From contig JADLFG010000002.1 in assembly GCA_020845695.1 (NCBI GenBank), forward strand, positions 32,283 through 96,282: a DNA stretch of 64,000 nucleotides, in the 5' to 3' direction. Source of the stretch: Thermoleophilia bacterium. Its GTDB lineage: Bacteria; Actinomycetota; Thermoleophilia; Gaiellales; Gaiellaceae. Below the pieces are notes generated by a model, which made no database searches, was not told where the DNA came from, and was given only the letters and a program-made list of their open reading frames with translations. The position numbers and the translations under genes were made by a program. Each line of letters begins with the position of its first letter. Within the stretch, counting starts at the first letter, position 1. Shown here piece after piece: positions 34,023-42,295 of this stretch.

Positions 34023-36670
34023 GAGCGCAGCCTCGCTCCTTCCGGGTCGTAGAACGGCTTCGTGCGCACGACTGCCTGGTCGAGCGCGCCGTCGATACGC
34101 ACGTCGAAGGTCGCGCCTTCCTCGGCGAGCGCAATCGGAACGATCGCCATTCCGATCACCTTGCCGACCTGCTCGCTGAAGCGAACGCTCGTGATGCGCC
34201 CGGCCGACTTGCCGTCGACGACGACCTGGGCGCCCTCGACGGGCATGCGCCCGCTCGGGAGCTCGAACCCGACGAGCAGTGAGCGCAGCCCGCGCTCCCG
34301 CACGTGCTCGACCGCCCACTTGCCGACGAAGTCGTCCTTGTCGAGCTTGACGATCCAGGGCATCGCGGCCTCGAGCGGGTTCGATTCGGCGTCGGTGTCC
34401 TGGCCGATGAGGATGTGCGTCTTCTCGAGCCGCAGGATCCGCTGCGGCTCCAGGCCGAACGGGGTTGCATCCCAGTCGGCGCCGAGCTCGAACAGCGCGT
34501 CCCAGACATACTCGCCGTGAGGGCTCGGAAAGTGGATCTCGTAGCCGAGCTCGCCGACGAAACCGATCCGCAAGACGAGCGCAGGGACGCCGGCGACGTG
34601 GCCGCGCTTCGCATCCAGGTAGGCGAACGCGTCGTTTGAGACGTTGCCGTCGAAGACCCGCTCCATCAGCGCGCGGGCGTTCGGTCCGGCCACGTTCACG
34701 GCCGCGACCGCCCCCGTCACGTTCGCGAGCTCGACGTCCATGTGCCAGATCGCGTTCCACCACTCGAACCACTGGAAGACGCCGTCGGCGCCCGTCGACG
34801 TGGTCGTGACGTAGAACTCGTCGCCGGCCAGGCGGGCGACCGTGCCGTCGTCGAAGATCCGGCCCGCGTCGTTTGTGAGCACGCCGTAGCGGATGCGGCC
34901 GACCTTCAGGTCGGAGAACCGGTTCGGGTAGAGGCGATCGAGGAACGCCCCCGCCTCCGGGCCCTTGACGAGGATCTTGCCGAGGGTCGAGACGTCGATC
35001 ACGCCGAGCGACTCGTGCACGGCCCGGGCCTCCGCCTGCGGGTCGGCCGAGTAGGAGTGCGGCCGCCGCCAGGCACCCGTCCAGAAGATCCTTGCGCCCA
35101 TGTCTTTGTGGCGGTGGTGCATCGAGGTGCGCTTCGCCGGCTCGTGCGGGCGGCCCGCGAGCAGGCCCATCGAGACGGGGGAGGTCGGGGGCCGCGCGGT
35201 CGTCGTCCCGATCGTGCCCTCGTCCGTGCGGGTCTCCCGCGCCGCCACGCGCACGGAGTTGAGATGGCAGAGGCGTCCCTGGCAGGGCCCCATCGTCGCC
35301 GTGGTGTAGCGCTTGGCGAGCTGGATCGAGTCGAAGCCCTCCGCGATCGCGTCCTTGAAGTCCTTGGTCGTGACGTCTTCGCAGAAGCAGACGATCGACT
35401 TGCCCTCGCCCTCGCCGTGCGACGGCGGCGGAACAGCCGGATTGCCGACGTTGCCGGAGGCCTCGCCGGCCACCTCGACCCCGGTGGGCAGCTCGACCGG
35501 GACGAAGATCCCGCGCGAGGCGTCGAACTCGACGCGGGCGCGGGCGTGGGCCAAGAGCCCGTAGTTCGGCTGCGGGCTGCCGGACATGACGACGAGGTCG
35601 CAGTCGAGCCGCTTGCCGTCCACCGTCAGCGACTGCACCTGCTTACGGCCCTTCGCGACGACGGAGCGCGGGACGCGCTCGCGGTAGTCGACGACCTCGG
35701 CGATCTCGACCCCGGCCGCCTCGAGCTCGCGGGCGGTGTCGGCGCCGCGGTCGTCCACGGTCAGGACGACCGCGCGCTTCCCGGGCCGCAGCGACCAGTA
35801 GTTCGCGAGCCGGCGTGCTCCGGCCGGCAGCATCACGCCCGGCAGGTCGTTGCCGGCGAACACGAGCGGCTGCTCGAGCGTACCGGTGGCGGCCACGACC
35901 GTGCCCGCCCGGAACTTGACGAGCGTGCTGCCGCGGTCGACCGGGACGAGGTTGCCCTCGTAGAGGCCGATCGCGCGCGCGAAGGGGAGCAGCTCGACGC
36001 CGGCGGCGACGGCCTCCGCCGCGAGCGCGCGCATCGCCGCGATCCCTTCCCGGTCTGCGAGCTGGTGGCCGCCCGGCTCGGGCCCCTCGTCGATCAGGAC
36101 GACGTGACGGCCCGCGCGGGCGTGCTCGAGCGCGGCCTCGAGGCCGGACTGGCCGCCGCCGACGACCAGCACCTCGGTATGGCGATGCTCGTGATCGACC
36201 CGCCGCGGCTCGGGAACCCGCTCGTCGAGCTTGCCGAGCCCGGCCGCGTTGCGCAGGAACTTCTCGTAGTACGGCCACGCCCAGCGGGGCCTGATGAACG
36301 TCTTGTAGTAGAAGCCGACCGGGGTGAACGGGCCGCCGATCCGGTCGGTGACCGCCATCAGGTCGCGGTCGAGCGAGCCGACGACGTTCTGCGCCTTCAC
36401 GACCGAGCCCTCTCGCGGCGGCCGGACGCAAACACGCACGTTCGGCACGCCATCAACCGTCATCATGCAGTTCGGACACTGGCCGGAGCAGCAGAGCAGC
36501 CCGCGACGGCGGTGGTACTTGAAGCTGCGGGAGAAGACTCGCCGGCCCGCGGCGAAGAGGGCAGAGCCGATGGTGTCGCCGGCGAACGCCTGCACCCGCT
36601 CGCCCTCGAATGTGAACGTGACCGTCCGGGTGCGGTCGATCAGCTCGTGCTCGCGGGCCGGCAACCTCAT
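34019..36670 (-). CDS. soxA: heterotetrameric sarcosine oxidase alpha subunit
   Basis: 883 residues. Domains in order: an N-terminal ferredoxin-like Fer2_4 domain (LLCCSGQCPNCMMTVDG near residue 60); a pyridine-nucleotide-disulphide-type domain (VLVVGGGQSGLEAALEHARA); a SoxA_A3/BFD-like cysteine patch (IVCFCEDVTTKDF, TMGPCQGRLCHLNSV near residue 470); and a C-terminal GcvT-type folate domain that traps the released methylene group as 5,10-methylenetetrahydrofolate (RIGFVGELGYEIHFPSP, LRLEKTHILIGQDTDAESNP). The ATG at 36670 overlaps the soxD stop (ATGA). Confidence 0.95.
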   Translation of the reverse strand: MRLPAREHELIDRTRTVTFTFEGERVQAFAGDTIGSALFAAGRRVFSRSFKYHRRRGLLCCSGQCPNCMMTVDGVPNVRVCVRPPREGSVVKAQNVVGSLDRDLMAVTDRIGGPFTPVGFYYKTFIRPRWAWPYYEKFLRNAAGLGKLDERVPEPRRVDHEHRHTEVLVVGGGQSGLEAALEHARAGRHVVLIDEGPEPGGHQLADREGIAAMRALAAEAVAAGVELLPFARAIGLYEGNLVPVDRGSTLVKFRAGTVVAATGTLEQPLVFAGNDLPGVMLPAGARRLANYWSLRPGKRAVVLTVDDRGADTARELEAAGVEIAEVVDYRERVPRSVVAKGRKQVQSLTVDGKRLDCDLVVMSGSPQPNYGLLAHARARVEFDASRGIFVPVELPTGVEVAGEASGNVGNPAVPPPSHGEGEGKSIVCFCEDVTTKDFKDAIAEGFDSIQLAKRYTTATMGPCQGRLCHLNSVRVAARETRTDEGTIGTTTARPPTSPVSMGLLAGRPHEPAKRTSMHHRHKDMGARIFWTGAWRRPHSYSADPQAEARAVHESLGVIDVSTLGKILVKGPEAGAFLDRLYPNRFSDLKVGRIRYGVLTNDAGRIFDDGTVARLAGDEFYVTTTSTGADGVFQWFEWWNAIWHMDVELANVTGAVAAVNVAGPNARALMERVFDGNVSNDAFAYLDAKRGHVAGVPALVLRIGFVGELGYEIHFPSPHGEYVWDALFELGADWDATPFGLEPQRILRLEKTHILIGQDTDAESNPLEAAMPWIVKLDKDDFVGKWAVEHVRERGLRSLLVGFELPSGRMPVEGAQVVVDGKSAGRITSVRFSEQVGKVIGMAIVPIALAEEGATFDVRIDGALDQAVVRTKPFYDPEGARLRS

Positions 36671-36918
36671 GCCGGCAGCTCCGTTCTCACGACCTCGTTC
36701 GTGGTCGTGTCGCGCTCGGCCAGGAACCAGCTGCCGCAGCCGTGGCGGTGGTACCACCACTCGCGGTGCACGCCCGCCACGTTGTTGCGGAAGAAGACGT
36801 ACTCGTTCAGCGCGCGCAGGCTCGGACGCTCCTTCGGGCGGATCGCGACCTCGCCCGAGCAGCGGAACTCCTCCACCTCTCGGGGACCGCAGTGGGGGCA
36901 GGTGAGCAGGAACGACAT
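36667..36918 (-). CDS. soxD: heterotetrameric sarcosine oxidase delta subunit
   Basis: 83 residues, usual for SoxD. The zinc site residues are LTCPHCGPREVEEF at the N-terminus and a later WYHRHGCGSWF with His and Cys. First gene of the sox operon. TATAAC at 36930-36925 lies 6 bases before the ATG and no ribosome site is seen, so the transcript is probably leaderless. Confidence 0.93.
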   Translation of the reverse strand: MSFLLTCPHCGPREVEEFRCSGEVAIRPKERPSLRALNEYVFFRNNVAGVHREWWYHRHGCGSWFLAERDTTTNEVVRTELPA

Positions 36919-36924
36919 CGCGCT

Positions 36925-36953
36925 GTTATAGCCCTCAGGGCAACAGTATTGCC
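36925..36953 (-). promoter_or_regulatory. sox operon promoter with GGCAA-N5-TTGCC inverted repeat
   Basis: A -10-like TATAAC (36930-36925) lies 6 bases before soxD. At -35 is GGCAAT, part of the palindrome 36939-36953 (GGCAATACTGTTGCC). The half-sites resemble those of the IclR-adjacent palindromes but are in the opposite order. A poor -35 with a palindrome over it suggests an activator (inference). Confidence 0.45.
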
Positions 36954-36971
36954 TTTTTCGCGCCCGTGCAA

Positions 36972-36982
36972 CCGGTAACCGG
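36972..36982. promoter_or_regulatory. palindrome CCGGTAACCGG upstream of sox operon
   Basis: An 11-bp palindrome 54 bases upstream of soxD. The same palindrome (other strand) occurs at 40303-40313 upstream of the formate dehydrogenase operon, so a common regulator is possible. Only two copies were noticed. Confidence 0.35.
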
Positions 36983-37053
36983 CCCACATCGCACGTGGCC
37001 GCAGGTGGCACCGTTGCACATATTCCCCGCCGTCGCGCCGGGATGCGGCCCGC

Positions 37054-38406
37054 TCAGAACCGCATCAGGTACTCGCGGATCTCCCAGGGCGAGACCTGTT
37101 CGTGGTAGCGGTCCCACTCCTCGCGCTTGATGCGGACGAAGTAGTCGACGTAGTCCTCGCTCGCGCAGCGTCCGAGGGCCTCGCGCATGACCTCGCTCGC
37201 CTTCAGCTCGTGCGTCGCCTCGAGCAGGTTCGAGGGCAGCGTGTCGAGTCCGCGCGCCTTCAGCTCGCCGTACGGGATCGTGTACAGGTTCTCCGTGTTC
37301 GGCTCGCCCGGGTCGAGCCGGTTCTCGATCCCGTCGAGGCCAGCGGCCAGCACCGCCGCGGCGGCGAGATAGGGGTTGCAGGAGCCGTCGATCGTGCGGT
37401 CCTCGATCCGGCCGGGCCCCGGGATCCGCAGCATCTGGGTGCGGTTGTTGTGGCCATAGCTGATCCAGACCGGAGACCAGGTCGATCCGGAGACGGTCGT
37501 GCCGACCTTGAGTCGCTTGTAGGAGTTGACCGTCGGGGCGGTGACCGCGCTGTAGGCGCGGGCGTGGCGGAGCAGCCCGCCGGCGAAGTGGTAGGCGGCC
37601 TCGGAGAGGCCGAGGCCGCGCGGGTCGGACTCGTCGAGAAAGACGTTCTCGCCATCCCGCCAGAGCGACATGTGGAAATGGCAGCCGTTGCCGGTCAGGT
37701 TCGCGAACGGCTTCGGCATGAAGGTTGCGAGCATGCCCTGCTGCTGGGCGAGCGCGTGGACCATGTAGCGGAAGAAGATCGCCCGGTCGCACGAGACGAG
37801 CGCGTCGTCGTAGGTGAAGTTCTGCTCGAACTGGCCGTTCGCGTCCTCGTGATCGTTCGCGTAGTTGCCCCAGCCGAGGCCGTTCACGTACTTCGAGATC
37901 GTGGTCAGGAAGTCGTAGTTGCGGGTCAGGCCCCTGAGGTCGTAGCATGGCTTCTCGAGCGTGTCGAGCGGGTCGGCGAGCCGGATCGAGCCGTCCTCGT
38001 TCTGCTGGATCAGGAAGTACTCGAGCTCGAGCCCGATCTTGAACTCGTAGCCCTTCGCCTTCGCCTTCGCCAGCACGTTCTTCAGGATCGTGCGCGGGTC
38101 GTATGGCCACGGCTCTCCCTCGACGGTGACGTCGCAGGCGAAGCGGGCCAGGTTCGGCAGCCAGGGAACCGGCGTGAACGAGTCGAGATCCGGGATCGCG
38201 GCGATGTCCGGGTCGCTCGGAACCTGCCCGATCTCGCCCGCGGCGAAGCCCGCGAAGCCGGCGCCGTTCTCGACGAAGTCGTCGAGGTTCCACGCCGGGA
38301 TCAGCTTCGCGCTCGGGCGCGCGTACATGTCCACGAACTGGGCGAAGTAGAACTCGATCCCGCGTTCTTCGGACTCGCGCCGGATCTCCTCGATCGTCCT
38401 GCCCAT
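37054..38406 (-). CDS. glnT: type III glutamine synthetase-like ligase (GlnT / gamma-glutamylmethylamide synthetase family)
   Basis: 450 residues. Glutamine synthetase fold with IGLELEYFLI (two metal-binding Glu), LTGNGCHFHMSLWRDGENVF (ammonia/glutamate and ATP region) and WISYGHNNRTQMLRIPGPGR (Arg of the active site). The family includes glutamine synthetases and gamma-glutamylmethylamide synthetase, which ligates methylamine to glutamate. Beside sarcosine oxidase and near trimethylamine dehydrogenase either role is possible. ATG at 38406 was chosen over GTG at 38412 because AGGAAGG sits 5 bases ahead of it. A PucR-type regulator gene lies just upstream. Confidence 0.88.
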   Translation of the reverse strand: MGRTIEEIRRESEERGIEFYFAQFVDMYARPSAKLIPAWNLDDFVENGAGFAGFAAGEIGQVPSDPDIAAIPDLDSFTPVPWLPNLARFACDVTVEGEPWPYDPRTILKNVLAKAKAKGYEFKIGLELEYFLIQQNEDGSIRLADPLDTLEKPCYDLRGLTRNYDFLTTISKYVNGLGWGNYANDHEDANGQFEQNFTYDDALVSCDRAIFFRYMVHALAQQQGMLATFMPKPFANLTGNGCHFHMSLWRDGENVFLDESDPRGLGLSEAAYHFAGGLLRHARAYSAVTAPTVNSYKRLKVGTTVSGSTWSPVWISYGHNNRTQMLRIPGPGRIEDRTIDGSCNPYLAAAAVLAAGLDGIENRLDPGEPNTENLYTIPYGELKARGLDTLPSNLLEATHELKASEVMREALGRCASEDYVDYFVRIKREEWDRYHEQVSPWEIREYLMRF

Positions 38407-38476
38407 CGTCACCTTCCTTCCTGGTCGAGTCGGCTGACGATACCGCGCCCGCGGCTTGTGGGCGGATGGAGAGTTC

Positions 38477-40171
38477 TCACAGGGTGCTGCGCTCCGGTGT
38501 GTCGCCTCCGGCGGTCCCGAGCGCCTGCTGGAGCCGGACGAGCTTGACCGCGATCTCGACCATCAGCCAGTCGTCCCGGCGCAGGTCGACACCCGACAGC
38601 TCCTGGATTCGCCGCAGGCGCTGGCGGAGCGTGTTCGGGTGGACGTAGAGGGCCTTCGCGGTCGCGCTGATGTTGCCGTGGCGGCGCAGGTGCTCCTCGA
38701 GCGTGGCGAGCAGCGAGGTCGAGCGCTGCCGGTCGTACTCTGCGAGCCGGGCGACCGCGTCCCGGTGGCGGTCGCGCACGCTCGAGTCGAGCGACATCCG
38801 CAGCAGGTACTTGTAGGGGCCGAGCTCCTCGTAGCTCATGACCGCGGGCTTCGAGCCGAGCACGGAGGCTCCGAGCAGCGCGTGACGGGCCTCCTCGAAG
38901 CCCGCCTTGAACGAGGCGGCGTCCCGGCACGAGCTCGAGAGCCCGATCGAGACGGGCTGGGCGAGCTCCCGCTGGATCCGGCGCACCCCCTCCACGAGCG
39001 CCTCGTCGCGACCACCCTGGACGTGCAGGAGCGCGCGCATCGAGTCGTCGCGGCGGTCGAACAGGGAGCCCGGGGTCAGCGTGGCGAGCGCCTTCTCGAG
39101 ACGATCGTCGGGCGGGGCGGCCGCCAGCACGAGGTGGCGGTCGCCGAGGTGGAAGCCGAGCCTGCCCGCCCGCTCCTCGAGGCCGCCCGGGTGGGCTCCG
39201 GACGCCAGCAGCTCGAAGAAGTCCTTGATCAGGTTCTTCTCGGTCAGGCGCTCGATCAGGTCGATCTTCTTGATCGCCACGGCCGTCTGGCTCGCGACCG
39301 CCCGGGCGAGGTCGATCTTCGACGTCTCGGTCGCCTCGAGCAGTCCGAGCAGCTCGGCGTTGGCGACGAGCGGGAGAGTCAACCGGGCCGATCTCCCGGC
39401 GCGAGCGAGCTCCGGCCCGACCTCGGAAAGGCCGAGCGTCGCCCGGGCCTCCGTGCCGGGCGGGAAGGATACGCGGAGCCGTAGCTCCTCCCCGCCGGGC
39501 ACGAGCAGGTAGACGTGGCAGGCGGCGGCACCGAGCAGCCCGGCCGAGCGGGCCGCCACCTCGGGCAGCAGCTCGTCGAGCGTCTCCGCTCGGGCGACGG
39601 CCTCGCCGAGCTCGGTCAGACGCTCGAGCTCCCCGACCCGCAGGCGCGCTTCCGCGTACAGGCGGGCGTTCTCGATCGCTCCGGCGACGAGCGAGGCGCT
39701 CGCGACGAGCGTGTCGGCCTCGGCGGGCGTGAACTCCCGAGGCGCCTCCGTGTGCAGCGAGATGGCTCCGATCGGGCTCCCGTCTCTGGCGAGGATCGGG
39801 ATCGACACGAGCGACTGGAAGCGCTCCTCTGCCAGTTCCGGCACGTACTTGAAGCGCGGGTCGGCGAGCGCGTTCTCGCGGATGAAGCCGGGCTGGCGCT
39901 GCTCGACCGCCCACCAGGCGAGCCCCTCGCCACGCTCGAGCCCGATCCGGCCGACGAGTTGCCCGAACGGGTCGGAGGCCGCCTTCATCACGAGCCGCTG
40001 CCCGTCGTCCTCGATCAAGTAGACGAAGCAGGCGTGGACGGCGCTGGCCTCGGAGAGGAGCCGGACGACCGCGCGGAGCACCTCGTCGAGCTCGAGCGAG
40101 GAGGCGACGGTCGAGATGATCTCGGCGAGGACCTCTCGTTCGGTGCCGGGCTCCGACGTGGCTATGTTCAC
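38477..40171 (-). CDS. GAF-domain PucR/CdaR-type transcriptional regulator
   Basis: 564 residues. Two GAF-like sensor domains are seen: ELDEVLRAVVRLLSEASAVH to AAEADTLVASASLVAGAIE at residues ~25-165, and a second at ~185-290. A PucR central part follows, then a C-terminal helix-turn-helix (LLATLEEHLRRHGNISATAK, LYVHPNTLRQRLRRI). Such proteins usually activate nitrogen-compound catabolism. It is 70 bases upstream of glnT on the same strand and divergent from the formate dehydrogenase operon, so it may control either or both. GAF ligand is unknown. Confidence 0.88.
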   Translation of the reverse strand: MNIATSEPGTEREVLAEIISTVASSLELDEVLRAVVRLLSEASAVHACFVYLIEDDGQRLVMKAASDPFGQLVGRIGLERGEGLAWWAVEQRQPGFIRENALADPRFKYVPELAEERFQSLVSIPILARDGSPIGAISLHTEAPREFTPAEADTLVASASLVAGAIENARLYAEARLRVGELERLTELGEAVARAETLDELLPEVAARSAGLLGAAACHVYLLVPGGEELRLRVSFPPGTEARATLGLSEVGPELARAGRSARLTLPLVANAELLGLLEATETSKIDLARAVASQTAVAIKKIDLIERLTEKNLIKDFFELLASGAHPGGLEERAGRLGFHLGDRHLVLAAAPPDDRLEKALATLTPGSLFDRRDDSMRALLHVQGGRDEALVEGVRRIQRELAQPVSIGLSSSCRDAASFKAGFEEARHALLGASVLGSKPAVMSYEELGPYKYLLRMSLDSSVRDRHRDAVARLAEYDRQRSTSLLATLEEHLRRHGNISATAKALYVHPNTLRQRLRRIQELSGVDLRRDDWLMVEIAVKLVRLQQALGTAGGDTPERSTL

Positions 40172-40296
40172 ATCCTACGCCGTCCACGGCCCACCGATAT
40201 GTTCCATCTCTACAGCTGACGTACCGGGGGACTCCCGTCCCGCCTCGGGCTTGCCGCGTCCGCCCGTGACGGCCGACCCCCGCCGCTCCCGAGCCG

Positions 40297-40314
40297 TAGA
40301 ATCCGGTTACCGGA
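40297..40314 (+). promoter_or_regulatory. -10-like TAGAAT and CCGGTTACCGG palindrome before formate dehydrogenase
   Basis: TAGAAT (40297-40302) lies 35-40 bases before the ATG at 40337. The palindrome TCCGGTTACCGGA (40302-40314) lies over the expected transcription start. The core is identical to the site at 36972 before soxD. No good -35 is seen, consistent with an activated promoter. Confidence 0.4.
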
Positions 40315-40336
40315 CCGAGAGGAGGTGAGGCCGGCG

Positions 40337-42286
40337 ATGAGACAGAACGGCAGGTTGACGACCCCCCTCGTGCGCGAGGGCGGCGAGCTCCAGGAAGCCA
40401 CGTGGGAGGCCGCGCTCGAGCGGGCGGCGGAGGGGCTGCAACGGGCCCGGGCGACCGACACGACGAGGTCTTTCGGGCTGTTCTCGTGCTCGAAGGCGAC
40501 GAACGAGCTGAACTACCTCGCGCAGAAGTTCACGCGCCAGGTGATGGGCACGAACAACGTCGACAGCTGCAACCGCACCTGACACGCTCCCAGCGTCGTC
40601 GGTCTGGCGACGGTGTTTGGCGCGGGCGGCGGGACGTCGTCATATCGGGAGAGCGAGGAGACCGATGTCGTGCTCCTGTGGGGCTCGAACGCCCGGGAGA
40701 CGCATCCGATCTTCTTCCACCACGTCCTCAAGGGCGTGCACGCCGGCGCGCGCCTCGTCGTCATCGATCCCCGCCGCACCTCATCGGCGAGCTTCGCCGA
40801 CCTCTGGCTCGGCCTTGACGTCGGCAGCGACATCGCGCTCGCGAACACGATCGCGCGCGAGATCATCCACGCCGGGCTCGTCAACCGGACGTTCGTGGCG
40901 CGGGCCACCGAGGGGTTCGACGAGTACGCGGAGTCGGTCGAGCCGTACACGCTCGAGGAGGGGGCGCGGATCACCGGCGTGCCCGCGGACGCCATCCGCG
41001 AGGTGGCGCACGCCTACGCGCGAGCCGATCGGGCCCAGATCTGCTGGACGCTCGGGATCACCGAGCACCACAACGCCGTCGACAACGTCCTCGCGCTCAT
41101 CAGCCTGGCGCTCCTGACCGGGCACGTCGGCCGCTACGGATCGGGCTTGAACCCGCTGCGCGGGCAGAACAACGTCCAGGGCGGCGGCGACATGGGCGCG
41201 ATCCCGAACAAGCTTCCGGGCTTCCAAGACGTCGAGCGTGACGCGGACGCGAGGGCGCGCTTCGCAGCCGCCTGGGGCGTCGAGCTCCAGCCGCGCTACG
41301 GGTGGCACCTGACGCAGATGTTCCACGGCATGGAGCGCGGCGAGCTGCGCACGCTCTACGTGATCGGCGAGAACCCGGCCGACTCGGAGGCAGACGCGCT
41401 GCGCGCCCGCCGCTTGCTCGGCGGGCTCGACTTCCTGATCGTACAGGACATCCTGCTGACGCGGACCGCCGAGCTCGCGGACGTCGTCTTCCCCTCGTCC
41501 GCGTCCTGGTGCGAGTCGGAGGGGACCGTGACGAACTCGGAGCGGCGCGTTCAGCGAGTGCGTCAGGCGCTCGAGTCCCCGGCCGGCGCGCGCGACGACA
41601 TGTGGATTCTCGCCGAGCTCGCGCGCCGGCTCGGTTTCGACTGGGGCGCCCCGACCGCGGCGGAGGTCTGGGACGAGCTCCGCTCGCTGAGCCCGATGCA
41701 TCGCGGGATGAGCTACCCGAGGCTCGAGCAGCTCGGGGGAATCCAGTGGCCGTGCCCCGACGAGCAGCATCCGGGCACGCCGTTTCTGCACGGGCGGCTC
41801 TGGGAGGAGCCGCGGCGGGGCCCGGCCGCCCCCTTCACCGCCGTCGGGTACAGGCCGCCGTTCGAGGAGCTCGACGACGAGTTCCCGATCCGCCTCACCA
41901 CCGGGCGCCGGCTCGAGTCCTACAACACCGGCGTCCAGTCGCGCCGGTACCGCTCGCCGCTGCACCGGGACGAGGCGATCAGCCTCTCTCCCGAGGACGC
42001 GGAGCGCCTGTTGCTCGAGGACGGTGAGGTGGCGCGCGTGACCTCGCGCCGGGGCTCGGTCGACGCGCCGATTCGCGTCGAGCGGTCGCTGCGTCCCGGT
42101 CTCGCGTTCATGACCTTCCACTCCCCCGACGAGGTGGCGACGAACGTGCTCACGGTCGACGCCACCGACCCGAGATCCGGGACGGCCGAGTTCAAGGCGG
42201 CGGCGATCCGGGTCGAGAAGCTCGCCCCGGCGGCGGGGGCTCGGGCCGGCCGGGTCGAGCAGCCCGCGGGCGTGTCCCCCGACTAG
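40337..42286 (+). CDS. fdhA: selenocysteine formate dehydrogenase catalytic subunit, C-terminal part (split alpha chain)
   Basis: 649 residues when the in-frame TGA at 40580-40582 is read as selenocysteine (Sec82). The flanks NNVDSCNRT-Sec-HAPSVVGLATVFGAGG are the classic formate dehydrogenase active site, including the His after Sec. Without recoding the frame would stop at residue 81, yet it stays open and conserved for another 567 codons. Later blocks are LWGSNARETHPIFF, GLNPLRGQNNVQGGGDMGA, DIVFPSSASWCESEGT-like text and a C-terminal molybdopterin-binding domain (RLTTGRRLESYNTGVQSRRY). The usual N-terminal ferredoxin and Fe4S4 domains are missing here and are encoded by the gene at 44146. 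Bis-MGD cofactor with Mo or W. A GGAGG lies 11 bases before the ATG. Confidence 0.93.
40580..40620 (+). promoter_or_regulatory. bacterial SECIS element directly after the Sec codon
   Basis: After TGA (40580-40582) come 18 bases, then the loop GGTCT (40601-40605). The stem GTCGTC (40595-40600) pairs with GGCGAC (40606-40611), with one G-T wobble. In the mRNA this gives a GGUCU apical loop. As remembered, E. coli fdhF has the same loop at the same distance from its UGA. SelB would bind here to direct Sec insertion. Confidence 0.85.
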
Positions 42287-42295
42287 CATCGCTCC

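Noticed and set aside
33399..34772. A long form of SoxG with 250 extra residues
   Set aside because: The extra part overlaps soxA and is Arg-rich noise. The GTG at 34022 overlaps the soxA stop in the usual coupled way and gives a normal SoxG length.
40325..40582. A short 85-residue formate dehydrogenase fragment ending at TGA, as a truncated gene
   Set aside because: The TGA sits at the active-site Sec position, is followed by a SECIS-like hairpin and the same frame continues for 567 codons. The window also carries selA, selB and tRNA-Sec.
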